DNA of 64,000 nt, taken from positions 1 through 64,000 of the forward strand of contig CBDFFJ010000007.1 in the NCBI GenBank assembly GCA_965246765.1, given 5' to 3'. The stretch is from UBA1952 sp965246765 (lineage in GTDB: Bacteria > Bacteroidota > Bacteroidia > Chitinophagales > Chitinophagaceae). Of this stretch, positions 1-7,088 are shown in pieces; the first letter of the stretch is position 1; each line of letters begins with the position of its first letter. The position numbers were made by a program, and so were the translations under genes. A model generated the notes under the pieces. It made no database searches, was not told the origin of the DNA, and saw nothing but the letters and a program-made list of their open reading frames with translations.

Positions 1-40
1 TTCCTGACCAAAGTTTTCTGCTAAAAAAAGCCCGGAAATC

Positions 41-2569
41 CTAAAGATTATTAAGTTGCTCTTGCATTCTCTTTACTCTGTCTTCCAGCTTTTCGCTGCT
101 CAGTTGCTCTCGCAGGCTGTCAACCTTAATTGGGAAGCAGAATGGTGTGAGCTGTTGCGGATGTGTAAGGATGATTTTGTGCTTGTAAATACGTTCCATT
201 GCGACGTAGAGCCGTTCCGCCTCCACTTCATAGGTAAGCGCTTCCGTATCGGCTTGCTGAAGTAACAGGTGATTAGGCTCTTCCTCCCGCAGAACGTCAT
301 AAATAAGCGATGAAGAGTTCTGCAGGTGCCGGTTCTTCTTCTTAGCACCTGGATAGCCTTGAAAAATCAGGCCTGCTATTACTGAGATGTCCCTGAATTT
401 TCTCTTCCCAAGCTCTGCGGCGTTGAGACTGCGCTGCAAGTCCAGATACCAATCTTTTGGGTTGAAAAAGCCGCGGATATTCTCTTCTGTTACCGGAATC
501 GGCTGGTCGCTAAGTAACTCAAAGCCGTAGTCGCTCATGGCAATAGAGAAAGAAATAGGCAACACCTGCGCAATCCTGTAAGCCAGCATCGCCGCCATTG
601 CCTGATGCACAAGCCGGCCTTCAAAAGGATACACAAAAAGGTGATGGCCGTCCCGTGTATCAATAAGCTCTGCAAGTAGCTCGCCGTCTCCGGGAATGTG
701 GGACAGCGACTTCTGCGTGTCAAACAGAGGGCCTAAGAAGGAAATCAGCGGATTGCCTTCCGGATTGTCAGCGGCTTGCTCATAAGTATGACGAAGCACC
801 TCGCTCATATTGGCTGACAGCGGCAGCCGCCCGCCCAGCCATGCCGGCACAATCGCATTCTTTGCATTGCTTTTGCGCACCAGCGCATCCATGTCCTTTA
901 CCATCACCAGCTCCAGCTTTCTGCCGGCAAGGACAAATGCATCACCCGGCTTGAGGCGAGAGATAAAATTCTCCTCAATGGTGCCCACATAGCCGCCGGT
1001 AACAAACTTCACCCGCATGGAGGCATCACTTACGATAGTACCTATGTTCATACGATGCCGCAAGGCTACCTGACGGCTGGGCACACGGTACACGCCATCT
1101 TCTCCCCGCACCACCTTATGGTACTCTTCATAGCCGCTGAGTACAGCGCCGCCTTGCGTGATGAAGAGCAGCAGCCATTCCCATTCATCCCACGTTACAT
1201 CTGCGTATGAATGCGTGGAGATGATTTCGGCATACAATTCTTCACTGCGAAAGCCATCGCCGATAGCGCGCGTAACTAAGTATTGAACGAGCACATCCCA
1301 GGCCATCAGCACGGGTTTGCGTTCTTCAATAAGTCCTGCTTCGTAGCCTTTTTGCAGCGCAATCGCTTCCATAATCTCCAGCGAATGCGTAGGCACAAAC
1401 CAAATTGTACTAACCTCGCCCGGCTGGTGTCCGCTGCGGCCTGCGCGTTGCAGGAATCGGGCAACGCCTTTAGGCGAGCCGACCTGAATGACATTATCCA
1501 CCGGGCGAAAGTCAACGCCGAGGTCAAGAGACGCCGTACATACTACACATTTCAGCGTGCCTTCATGCAGCTGCTCCTCCACCCAGGTGCGCGTCTCGCC
1601 GTCAATGGCGCTGTGGTGGAGGGCGATTTGCCCGGCAAGGCTGGGGTCTGCTTCAAGAAGCGCCTGATACCACCTTTCGGATTGCGAGCGGACGTTGGTG
1701 AAGAGCAGCGTTGTGCCTGCATTATGAATGATGGGCAGCACGTCGTTCACCATTTTCAGTCCCAAATGCCCCGCCCACGGAAAGCGCTCTACAGACTCCG
1801 GCAGCAGCGTGCGGATGGCAATTTCTTTATGCAGCATCGCGCGAACGATGGTGCCGCCTTCCCAATCGCCCAACAGGACTTGGCAGGCTTCTTCAAGATT
1901 GCCAATTGTAGCAGAGATTGACCAGATACGAAGTGTTGAGTGTTGAGTGTTGAGTGTTGAGTTGTCAGCAGCTTTTGCATTTTGCATTTTGCATTTTGCA
2001 TTTTGCAACGCCTTCAGGCGTGACACACCCAGCTCTACCTGTACGCCGCGCTTGCTGCCCAGCAGCTCGTGCCATTCATCTACTGCTATTCCTTTAAGAT
2101 CTTGAAAGATGCTTTCGTGGTTCTTAGTCGCTAAAAGAAGATGCAGGCTTTCCGGGGTGATGATGAGAATTTCCGGCGCGTTTTTCGTCTGCTTTCCTCT
2201 TTCCGATACGCTCGTATCGCCATTGCGCACACCTACGCGCCAGGGGATTTCCAGCTCCGCCAGCGCGATGTCCATGGCGCGATGGATGTCTTTGGCAAGG
2301 GCGCGGAGCGGTGTTACCCAGAGCAATTGCAGGCCGGAGCCTTTCAGCTTTTTATAGTCTTGCGGATGCTGGTTTATCCAATCAATTACCGCCGCGAGGA
2401 AGATGGAAAAGGTTTTGCCGAAACCCGTTGGTGCGTTCACGAGGCCGCTTTCTCCCCTACCCCATGCCGCCCAGGCTTCTTCCTGAAATGGAAAAGGACG
2501 CAAGCCTTTAGCTGCCAGCCAGTCGCGGATGATGCCATAGCCGTCTTTTTTCTTGCCGCCTTTTGCCAT
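41..2569 (-). CDS. Ligase-associated DEXH-box DNA helicase (Lhr-like)
   Basis: This 842-residue protein is a superfamily 2 DNA helicase of the Lhr-like, ligase-associated DNA-damage-response type. Visible motifs are Walker A APTGFGKT (residues 46-53), the DEWH form of motif II (164-167), motif III SISATIGN (about 217-224) and motif VI QRAGRSGHQPG. The C-terminal half has the winged-helix and Lhr-specific architecture. In other bacteria this family sits with an ATP-dependent ligase and a metallophosphoesterase; those partners are not next to it here and could lie left of the window. The ATG at 2569 gives a conserved-looking N terminus (MAKGGKKKDGYGII). A near-consensus minus-strand box (TATCTTCA) lies about 20 nt upstream. 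An insert at residues about 190-213, made of translated heptanucleotide repeats, interrupts the stretch between motif II and motif III but keeps the frame. Confidence 0.93.
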   Translation of the reverse strand: MAKGGKKKDGYGIIRDWLAAKGLRPFPFQEEAWAAWGRGESGLVNAPTGFGKTFSIFLAAVIDWINQHPQDYKKLKGSGLQLLWVTPLRALAKDIHRAMDIALAELEIPWRVGVRNGDTSVSERGKQTKNAPEILIITPESLHLLLATKNHESIFQDLKGIAVDEWHELLGSKRGVQVELGVSRLKALQNAKCKMQNAKAADNSTLNTQHSTLRIWSISATIGNLEEACQVLLGDWEGGTIVRAMLHKEIAIRTLLPESVERFPWAGHLGLKMVNDVLPIIHNAGTTLLFTNVRSQSERWYQALLEADPSLAGQIALHHSAIDGETRTWVEEQLHEGTLKCVVCTASLDLGVDFRPVDNVIQVGSPKGVARFLQRAGRSGHQPGEVSTIWFVPTHSLEIMEAIALQKGYEAGLIEERKPVLMAWDVLVQYLVTRAIGDGFRSEELYAEIISTHSYADVTWDEWEWLLLFITQGGAVLSGYEEYHKVVRGEDGVYRVPSRQVALRHRMNIGTIVSDASMRVKFVTGGYVGTIEENFISRLKPGDAFVLAGRKLELVMVKDMDALVRKSNAKNAIVPAWLGGRLPLSANMSEVLRHTYEQAADNPEGNPLISFLGPLFDTQKSLSHIPGDGELLAELIDTRDGHHLFVYPFEGRLVHQAMAAMLAYRIAQVLPISFSIAMSDYGFELLSDQPIPVTEENIRGFFNPKDWYLDLQRSLNAAELGKRKFRDISVIAGLIFQGYPGAKKKNRHLQNSSSLIYDVLREEEPNHLLLQQADTEALTYEVEAERLYVAMERIYKHKIILTHPQQLTPFCFPIKVDSLREQLSSEKLEDRVKRMQEQLNNL
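1932..2007. repeat. Two heptanucleotide tandem repeats inside the helicase gene
   Basis: On the plus strand, four copies of AGTGTTG (1932-1959) are followed, after a 13-nt spacer, by five copies of TTTTGCA (1973-2007). Both lie inside the helicase reading frame. They are translated as short 7-residue periodic peptides (NAKCKMQ-NAK and STLNTQH-STL). No frame shift or stop results, so the gene stays open. Confidence 0.95.
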
Positions 2570-2682
2570 GTTGTATGTTGAAGATACGGTTGTAAAGAGC
2601 CGTGCCAGTTCTTTAATGGCTACTTGAGGACTACCAGCTTAAGAAGGAAGGCTACTTAAAAGTGAAGCTCATCAACTTCTAC

Positions 2683-2871
2683 GGATGCATTGCCACGCAT
2701 CATGGATGTCCATCCACCATGCGTGGATTGGCATCCGCCATCCATAGCATTGCATCCACCATGCGTGGATTGACATCCGTCATTCATGGATTGACATCCA
2801 CGATGCCTGGATGACGTTCCACTTATCATGGATGGCATTCCGCGATAGGTGGATGAACATCCATAATAAGT
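2683..2871. repeat. Array 1: nine degenerate 21-bp dyad-symmetric tandem units
   Basis: Nine consecutive 21-bp units start at 2683, 2704, 2725, 2746, 2767, 2788, 2809, 2830 and 2851. The approximate unit is GGATTGCATCCACCATGCGT plus or minus one base. Most units contain a GGAT-N4-ATCC dyad, and a second dyad (ATCCAC-N5-GTGGAT) spans unit junctions. Odd-numbered units tend to end in CAT and even-numbered ones in CGT or similar, which suggests a 42-bp super-period. The array lies between the desaturase stop and the helicase start, both on the minus strand. A GTG-started open frame runs through it on the minus strand, but its heptapeptide repeats are just the translated array, so I do not call a gene. 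The rest of 2570-2957 holds nothing else I recognise. Confidence 0.93.
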
Positions 2872-2957
2872 GGAAAGCCAAATAGTAATTCTATCGCTTA
2901 AACGGTGCCATCGCCACTGTCGCATCATAGTAGCACAACAGCTTAACCAATAAAAAG

Positions 2958-4043
2958 TCACATTGCCGCTTCTGCCATCACAGGAACGGAGCTGCTATCG
3001 CTAAAGGCGATTTTTCGCGTGCGGCTCTTGAGGAAGGCAATCACCTCGGCGTCATTCGCGTAGCGGTCGCCGAGGTTGACGAAATGCTTTGCCAGCAAAT
3101 CGTAGCGGCGGCGCATGAGCCAGATATAGACGTGCAGGAAGTGGATGCCGTCAAAGACGATGGCCTCGTTGGCAATGTAGCGCGGCAGATTCTTTTGGAA
3201 ATGGATGGGATGCTCGGTGTAGTGCATCGTCTGCTTCTCGTGGTGGGAAATATGGTAGCCATCGTTCCAGCACTTCACGTTGTACTTCGTGTTGATGCAG
3301 GTGATGCTGTTTTTGTAGGCATTGCCAGGGTCGGAAGCGTCAATGAAAGCGTGCTGCGCCCAATTACCCATCATCGCTACGAGGCGATAGAGGAAGAATG
3401 GAATGATGAAAACGATGAGCGTAGCGGGCCAATTCACAAAGCACATGGCAGCGCAAAACGCCATAAACATCAGCTCACCGCGCACGGAGCGCATCAGGAG
3501 GCGCTGGCGCTTTTTGCGGAAGAAATAAGCGGCAAGATGATAAATGCCGGTGAAGAGAAACTTGCCGAAATAATGCGCCCATCCGGCGAAGGAATCGCGC
3601 TGATAAGGCATGGTCGTGCTCTCGTCGGCCTCCAGATTATTCTCGGCATGGTGCATGCCGATATGGTGGGTGTAATAGGTCTCCGGCGAATGGCCAAAGA
3701 AGGGCGCAATCACCCAGGGGATGTAATGATTCAGGCCTTCGTATTCTTTCTTAAAAAGCTTGCGGTGGCTGGTGCAGTGCAGCATCAGTCCAAAAGGGCC
3801 TTTGTAAGCGAAGTTGTTGAAGTAATGATAAGCTAAGGCAGCCAGTGCAAACCACCATCCGTTCACGAAAGGCAGGTAGCAGATAACAGCAAGCGGCAGC
3901 AGTGTGAGGCTAATGCGCACTGTCAGCTTTATAAAAGGCAGGTCGCGCTCATCACGGATAAAGCGGAGATAGAAGCGCTCTACGGAACTGTACGCGGCGG
4001 GCTTCACAAATACGGGGTCGGTAATGGCGTTCAGCGTTTTCAT
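2958..4043 (-). CDS. Membrane fatty acid desaturase family protein
   Basis: This 361-residue integral membrane protein belongs to the di-iron fatty acid desaturase/hydroxylase superfamily. The three histidine clusters are clear: HCTSH (89-93), HHIGMHH (126-132) and HISHHE (about 265-270). Together they bind the non-haem di-iron centre. Hydrophobic segments lie around residues 44-75 and 190-225, with the His boxes predicted on the cytoplasmic face. The substrate cannot be told; it could be a membrane acyl lipid or a carotenoid-like molecule. The start at 4043 (MKTLNAITDP) is preceded by TAACTTG on the minus strand (4061-4067), a weak form of the -7 box. The gene stands alone, divergent from leucine dehydrogenase, and array 1 lies 3' of it. 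Confidence 0.87.
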   Translation of the reverse strand: MKTLNAITDPVFVKPAAYSSVERFYLRFIRDERDLPFIKLTVRISLTLLPLAVICYLPFVNGWWFALAALAYHYFNNFAYKGPFGLMLHCTSHRKLFKKEYEGLNHYIPWVIAPFFGHSPETYYTHHIGMHHAENNLEADESTTMPYQRDSFAGWAHYFGKFLFTGIYHLAAYFFRKKRQRLLMRSVRGELMFMAFCAAMCFVNWPATLIVFIIPFFLYRLVAMMGNWAQHAFIDASDPGNAYKNSITCINTKYNVKCWNDGYHISHHEKQTMHYTEHPIHFQKNLPRYIANEAIVFDGIHFLHVYIWLMRRRYDLLAKHFVNLGDRYANDAEVIAFLKSRTRKIAFSDSSSVPVMAEAAM

Positions 4044-4110
4044 TCAAAAAGAAGATGCTGCAAGTTAAGTGTCCGATGCGCGTTACGCGCCACACAGCAG
4101 ACCGTTCGCC

Positions 4111-4214
4111 CGCGTCCCCCGACGCGCGGCGGGGCGGTGGCGCATCCCCTGATGCGCGAGGGTTACACGCCATCAGGGGATGGCCGCCCGCGCGACGGCG
4201 CGTCGGGGGACGCG
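4111..4214. repeat. Nested GC-rich inverted repeat (REP/BIME-like)
   Basis: The outer arms are a perfect 17-bp inverted repeat (4111-4127 against 4198-4214). Inside lies a perfect 12-bp inverted repeat, CATCCCCTGATG (4143-4154) against 4171-4182, with a 16-nt loop. Each arm is also a small hairpin of its own, for example GCGTC-CCCC-GACGC and GCATC-CCCT-GATGC. The element lies in the divergent intergenic region between the desaturase and leucine dehydrogenase starts. Confidence 0.9.
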
Positions 4215-4283
4215 CGTCAACCCGCCTGCTATGTGCCCGCATCTTCCCTCAACGCCAAGCACTATACTCCTAACTTTTCGCTT

Positions 4284-4291
4284 TAGGTTTG
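4284..4291 (+). promoter_or_regulatory. -7 promoter box TAGGTTTG for leucine dehydrogenase
   Basis: This is an exact match to the Bacteroidota -7 element TAnnTTTG, 18 nt before the ATG at 4310. I saw no convincing -33 TTTG. Confidence 0.7.
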
Positions 4292-4309
4292 CGGCAATAA
4301 ACGCCACAA

Positions 4310-5380
4310 ATGAATCAATCCGTCTTTGAACTGATGCAGAGCATGGGCCACGAGCAGGTTGTGTTTTGCCACGACCCGCACTCTGGTCTCAATGCCATTA
4401 TCGCTATACATAACACTACCCTCGGCCCCGCCCTCGGCGGCACCCGGCTCTGGCCTTATAAGAGCAGCGACGAGGCAGTGGTGGATGCCCTGCGCCTCTC
4501 CCGCGGCATGACGTTCAAAGCAGCCATCTCCGACCTCAACCTCGGCGGCGGCAAGGCCGTCATCATGGCCGACCCTAAGCAGAAGAGCGAGGCCCTGTGG
4601 CGCCGCTACGGCAAGTTTGTGGATAGCCTGAATGGCAAGTACATCACCGCCGAAGACGTGAACACCGCCGCACACGACATGGAATACATCCGGCTGGAAA
4701 CAAAGAGCGTAACCGGCGTGCCCGAATACATGGGCGGCTCCGGCGACCCTTCTCCGTTTACGGCTTACGGCGTGTTTGTAGGCATGAAGGCTGCGGCAAA
4801 GAAGGCCTGGGGAAGCGATAGCCTTTCCGGAAAGAAAGTGCTGGTACAGGGCGTAGGGCATGTAGGCCAGTACCTTGTCGGGCATCTTATAAAGGCAGGC
4901 GCAAAAGTTTACATCACTGACATCAACGCGGAAAAAATCAAGGAAACAGTAGCCGCAAATCACGGGGTAGAAGTGGTGGACGGTGCAGACATCTTTAATC
5001 TGGATATGGACATCTACGCCCCCTGCGCGCTCGGTGCCACAGTGAATGATGATAGCATTTCCAAAATGAAGGCGAAAGTGATAGCCGGCGCGGCGAATAA
5101 TCAGCTTGCGGATGAGAACGTCCACGGCCCTAAGCTGATTGAGAAAGGTATCCTGTATGCGCCTGACTTCCTGATTAATGCCGGCGGCCTTATTAATGTG
5201 GCGGCTGAGCTGGAAACCTACAATGCCGACCGTGTGCGTGGTAACGTGGAGAAGATTTACAACCGTACGCTGGAGATATTTGAGCTGTCAGAGCGCGAAG
5301 GCATTCATACGCAGGCCGCTGCTATGAAGATTGCGGAGAAGCGCATTGCAGATATCGCTGCGGTGAAGTCGCGGTTGTGA
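4310..5380 (+). CDS. ldh: Leucine dehydrogenase (Glu/Leu/Phe/Val dehydrogenase family)
   Basis: This 356-residue NAD-dependent amino acid dehydrogenase oxidatively deaminates branched-chain amino acids to 2-oxoacids. The family signature is intact: GPALGGTR (39-46), the substrate Lys in MTFK (K70) and the catalytic Lys in LGGGKAV (K82). The Rossmann glycine motif VQGVGHVGQ follows around residue 180. The length is normal for the short leucine/valine/phenylalanine dehydrogenases (about 350-370), not for glutamate dehydrogenase (about 450). The products are substrates of a branched-chain 2-oxoacid dehydrogenase, and two fused E1 genes lie in this window, though not adjacent. Its TGA directly abuts the stop codon of the convergent gene at 5381, leaving no intergenic base. 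The exact substrate preference is inferred. Confidence 0.92.
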   Translation: MNQSVFELMQSMGHEQVVFCHDPHSGLNAIIAIHNTTLGPALGGTRLWPYKSSDEAVVDALRLSRGMTFKAAISDLNLGGGKAVIMADPKQKSEALWRRYGKFVDSLNGKYITAEDVNTAAHDMEYIRLETKSVTGVPEYMGGSGDPSPFTAYGVFVGMKAAAKKAWGSDSLSGKKVLVQGVGHVGQYLVGHLIKAGAKVYITDINAEKIKETVAANHGVEVVDGADIFNLDMDIYAPCALGATVNDDSISKMKAKVIAGAANNQLADENVHGPKLIEKGILYAPDFLINAGGLINVAAELETYNADRVRGNVEKIYNRTLEIFELSEREGIHTQAAAMKIAEKRIADIAAVKSRL

Positions 5381-5899
5381 TTATTTGCGATTTATGAATG
5401 AAAGCGGCCCGGAGGTGTCGCCTTCATTTTTTGTTTGTCTTGCTATGCGTTGCAATTGCTCAATATCCGCTTTATCCTTCAACCTGCCGTTGGCTATCTT
5501 GGAAAGGACAAGGTGATGTAGATGGAGAATCGGTAAGCTTAGCCCATCCACCTCCGCGACGTGTATCTCTGGTTTTGCATCCTGATAAGTTACCCCAGAG
5601 ATATGAGTTATGAAGTCAATCTTCAATGGCTCGTCGCCAATGCTGAAAACGTAGTGGTCTTCAAAATTTTGCTGGCGGAGATAATCAAGGCCCTCTTCAT
5701 CAAAGTCCAATTCCCGAAGCGCATCCAATAGCACAAGCTTATTTTCATTGTCCGCCCTCAACCAAATGTCCATGTCACCAGTTGTCCGCTCATAGCCATG
5801 CGCAATGACTGCATAGCCACCAACCAGTATAAAATCAACGTCTTTTTCAAGAAGCTTTTTTAGCACCACTTGGTGCTCATCATATAGAACATTAATCAT
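5381..5899 (-). CDS. Nucleotidyltransferase-fold protein
   Basis: This 172-residue protein has the start of a minimal nucleotidyltransferase domain: LVGGYAV (26-32) followed by the paired acidic DMDIWL (42-47), the GG/GS...DxD pattern. A later acidic strand, LKIDFI, supplies the third carboxylate. It resembles the solitary nucleotidyltransferases of the DUF6036/AbiEii-like group. The ATG at 5899 overlaps the end of the upstream small gene by 8 nt, so the two are translationally coupled. The pair looks like a toxin-antitoxin-style unit, but that role is inferred. Its stop codon abuts that of leucine dehydrogenase on the opposite strand. Confidence 0.82.
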   Translation of the reverse strand: MINVLYDEHQVVLKKLLEKDVDFILVGGYAVIAHGYERTTGDMDIWLRADNENKLVLLDALRELDFDEEGLDYLRQQNFEDHYVFSIGDEPLKIDFITHISGVTYQDAKPEIHVAEVDGLSLPILHLHHLVLSKIANGRLKDKADIEQLQRIARQTKNEGDTSGPLSFINRK

Positions 5900-6086
5900 G
5901 AGCGGGGAAAGTAATGACGCGCTTCATTTTCGCGTCAAGTGGCACGCCATACACTCTTGAAATAAGCGCAACGGTGTCTTTCAGCCGCTGGACAGGCGTA
6001 CGAAGCGCGTTGATTCGGTCTTCATATTCGGCAGCCTCCTCAAAAGAATGGAATATGCGTATCGTTTTTTTCTTCGGCTGTTCCAT
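5892..6086 (-). CDS. Small partner protein of the nucleotidyltransferase
   Basis: This 64-residue charged protein (starts MEQPKKKTIRIF, ends PAHD) is predicted mostly helical, with a EEAAEYEDRINAL segment. It has no signal peptide or membrane segment. Its last 8 nt overlap the start of the nucleotidyltransferase gene. An exact minus-strand -7 box at 6091-6098 lies only 4 nt before its ATG, so this is the first gene of a two-gene transcript. I do not recognise a named family. The size and position fit the antitoxin or adaptor position of a paired module, but this is inference. Confidence 0.75.
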   Translation of the reverse strand: MEQPKKKTIRIFHSFEEAAEYEDRINALRTPVQRLKDTVALISRVYGVPLDAKMKRVITFPAHD

Positions 6087-6090
6087 TTCC

Positions 6091-6098
6091 CAAAAATA
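6091..6098 (-). promoter_or_regulatory. -7 box TATTTTTG for the nucleotidyltransferase module
   Basis: On the minus strand this matches TAnnTTTG exactly and ends 4 nt before the ATG at 6086. Transcription would start at or next to the start codon, giving a leaderless mRNA. Confidence 0.65.
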
Positions 6099-6116
6099 AG
6101 CCTTTCCCCCACCGCC

Positions 6117-6124
6117 TATATTTG
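6117..6124 (+). promoter_or_regulatory. -7 box TATATTTG for purC
   Basis: Exact TAnnTTTG match, 18 nt before the purC ATG at 6143. It faces away from the minus-strand box at 6091-6098, so the 56-bp gap holds two divergent promoters. Confidence 0.7.
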
Positions 6125-6142
6125 CGCCACAAATCCTTCACA

Positions 6143-7063
6143 ATGCTTCAATTTCAAAACCAGACCGCATTTTACCGCGGCAAAGTCCGCGACGTCTATA
6201 CTATCAACGACAAGTATCTCGCGATGATTGTCTCTGACCGGATTTCCGCCTTTGACGTCGTGCTGCCCTACCCGATTCCATACAAGGGCGCCGTACTGAA
6301 TCAGATTGCGGCCATCATGCTGCGCGCTACAGAAGACATCCTGCCGAATTGGGTGATTAATGTGCCCCTGCCCAATGCGACGATTGGTTACAAGTGCGAA
6401 ACCTATCCGGTAGAAATGATTGCGCGGGGCTACATTGCCGGCAGCATGTGGCGGGCGTACAAATCAGGTAAGCGTGAAATGTGCGGTGTTCCGCTACCAG
6501 ACGGCCTGAAAGAAAACGATAAGCTCCCCCACCCGATTGTTACGCCAACAACAAAAGCGACTGAAGGCCACGACGAAGACATTTCCCGTGAGGAAATTAT
6601 CAGCAGCGGCCTGATACCCGAAGCGGAGTACGACCAATTAGAGAAATATACGCTGGCGCTTTTTACCCGTGGAACAGAGATAGCAGCCGCACAAGGCCTC
6701 ATTCTCGTGGATACGAAGTATGAGTTCGGCAAGCGCAATGGTGTGATTACCCTCATTGACGAGATTCACACGCCGGACTCTTCCCGCTTTTTCTACAGGG
6801 AAGGCTATGCCGAACGTCAGCAAAGCGGCGAGCCCCAGAAGCAGCTTTCCAAGGAATTTGTCCGCGAGTGGCTGATGGCAAATGGCTTCCAGGGCCAGGC
6901 AGGCCAGCAGGTGCCGGAGATGGATAAGGAAGTAATTACCCAGATTTCGGAGCGCTACATGGAGTTGTTTGAGCAGGTTATCGGCGAGCCATTTAATCGC
7001 GAGCAAGCGGATGAGCAGCATACGCAGGCGACTTTAGAAGCTGCATTAGCAAAGCTTGATTAA
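6143..7063 (+). CDS. purC: Phosphoribosylaminoimidazole-succinocarboxamide synthase
   Basis: This 306-residue enzyme is SAICAR synthetase. It joins aspartate to CAIR with ATP in step 8 of purine synthesis (or its equivalent). The ATP-grasp-like fold is visible in the N-terminal YRGKVRDVY loop (11-19), the IPYKGAVLNQI segment, VEMIARGY and the signature LVDTKYEFG followed by IDEIHTPDSSRF. The length and order match the about 300-residue single-domain form. The start was taken at ATG 6143 (MLQFQNQ); an upstream TTG lies inside the -7 box and cannot be used. hutU follows 25 nt downstream on the same strand. The two belong to unrelated pathways, so any co-transcription is positional. Confidence 0.95.
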   Translation: MLQFQNQTAFYRGKVRDVYTINDKYLAMIVSDRISAFDVVLPYPIPYKGAVLNQIAAIMLRATEDILPNWVINVPLPNATIGYKCETYPVEMIARGYIAGSMWRAYKSGKREMCGVPLPDGLKENDKLPHPIVTPTTKATEGHDEDISREEIISSGLIPEAEYDQLEKYTLALFTRGTEIAAAQGLILVDTKYEFGKRNGVITLIDEIHTPDSSRFFYREGYAERQQSGEPQKQLSKEFVREWLMANGFQGQAGQQVPEMDKEVITQISERYMELFEQVIGEPFNREQADEQHTQATLEAALAKLD

Positions 7064-7088
7064 GAACACTCCAACATTCCAAGATAAA

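Noticed and set aside
2656..2961. Minus-strand open frame with heptapeptide repeats after the desaturase
   Set aside because: The repeats are the translation of the 21-bp array and the start would be GTG next to the desaturase stop; no evidence of a protein.
3084..3836. Plus-strand 250-codon open frame over the desaturase
   Set aside because: Antisense shadow; the desaturase has intact His boxes and the frame has none.
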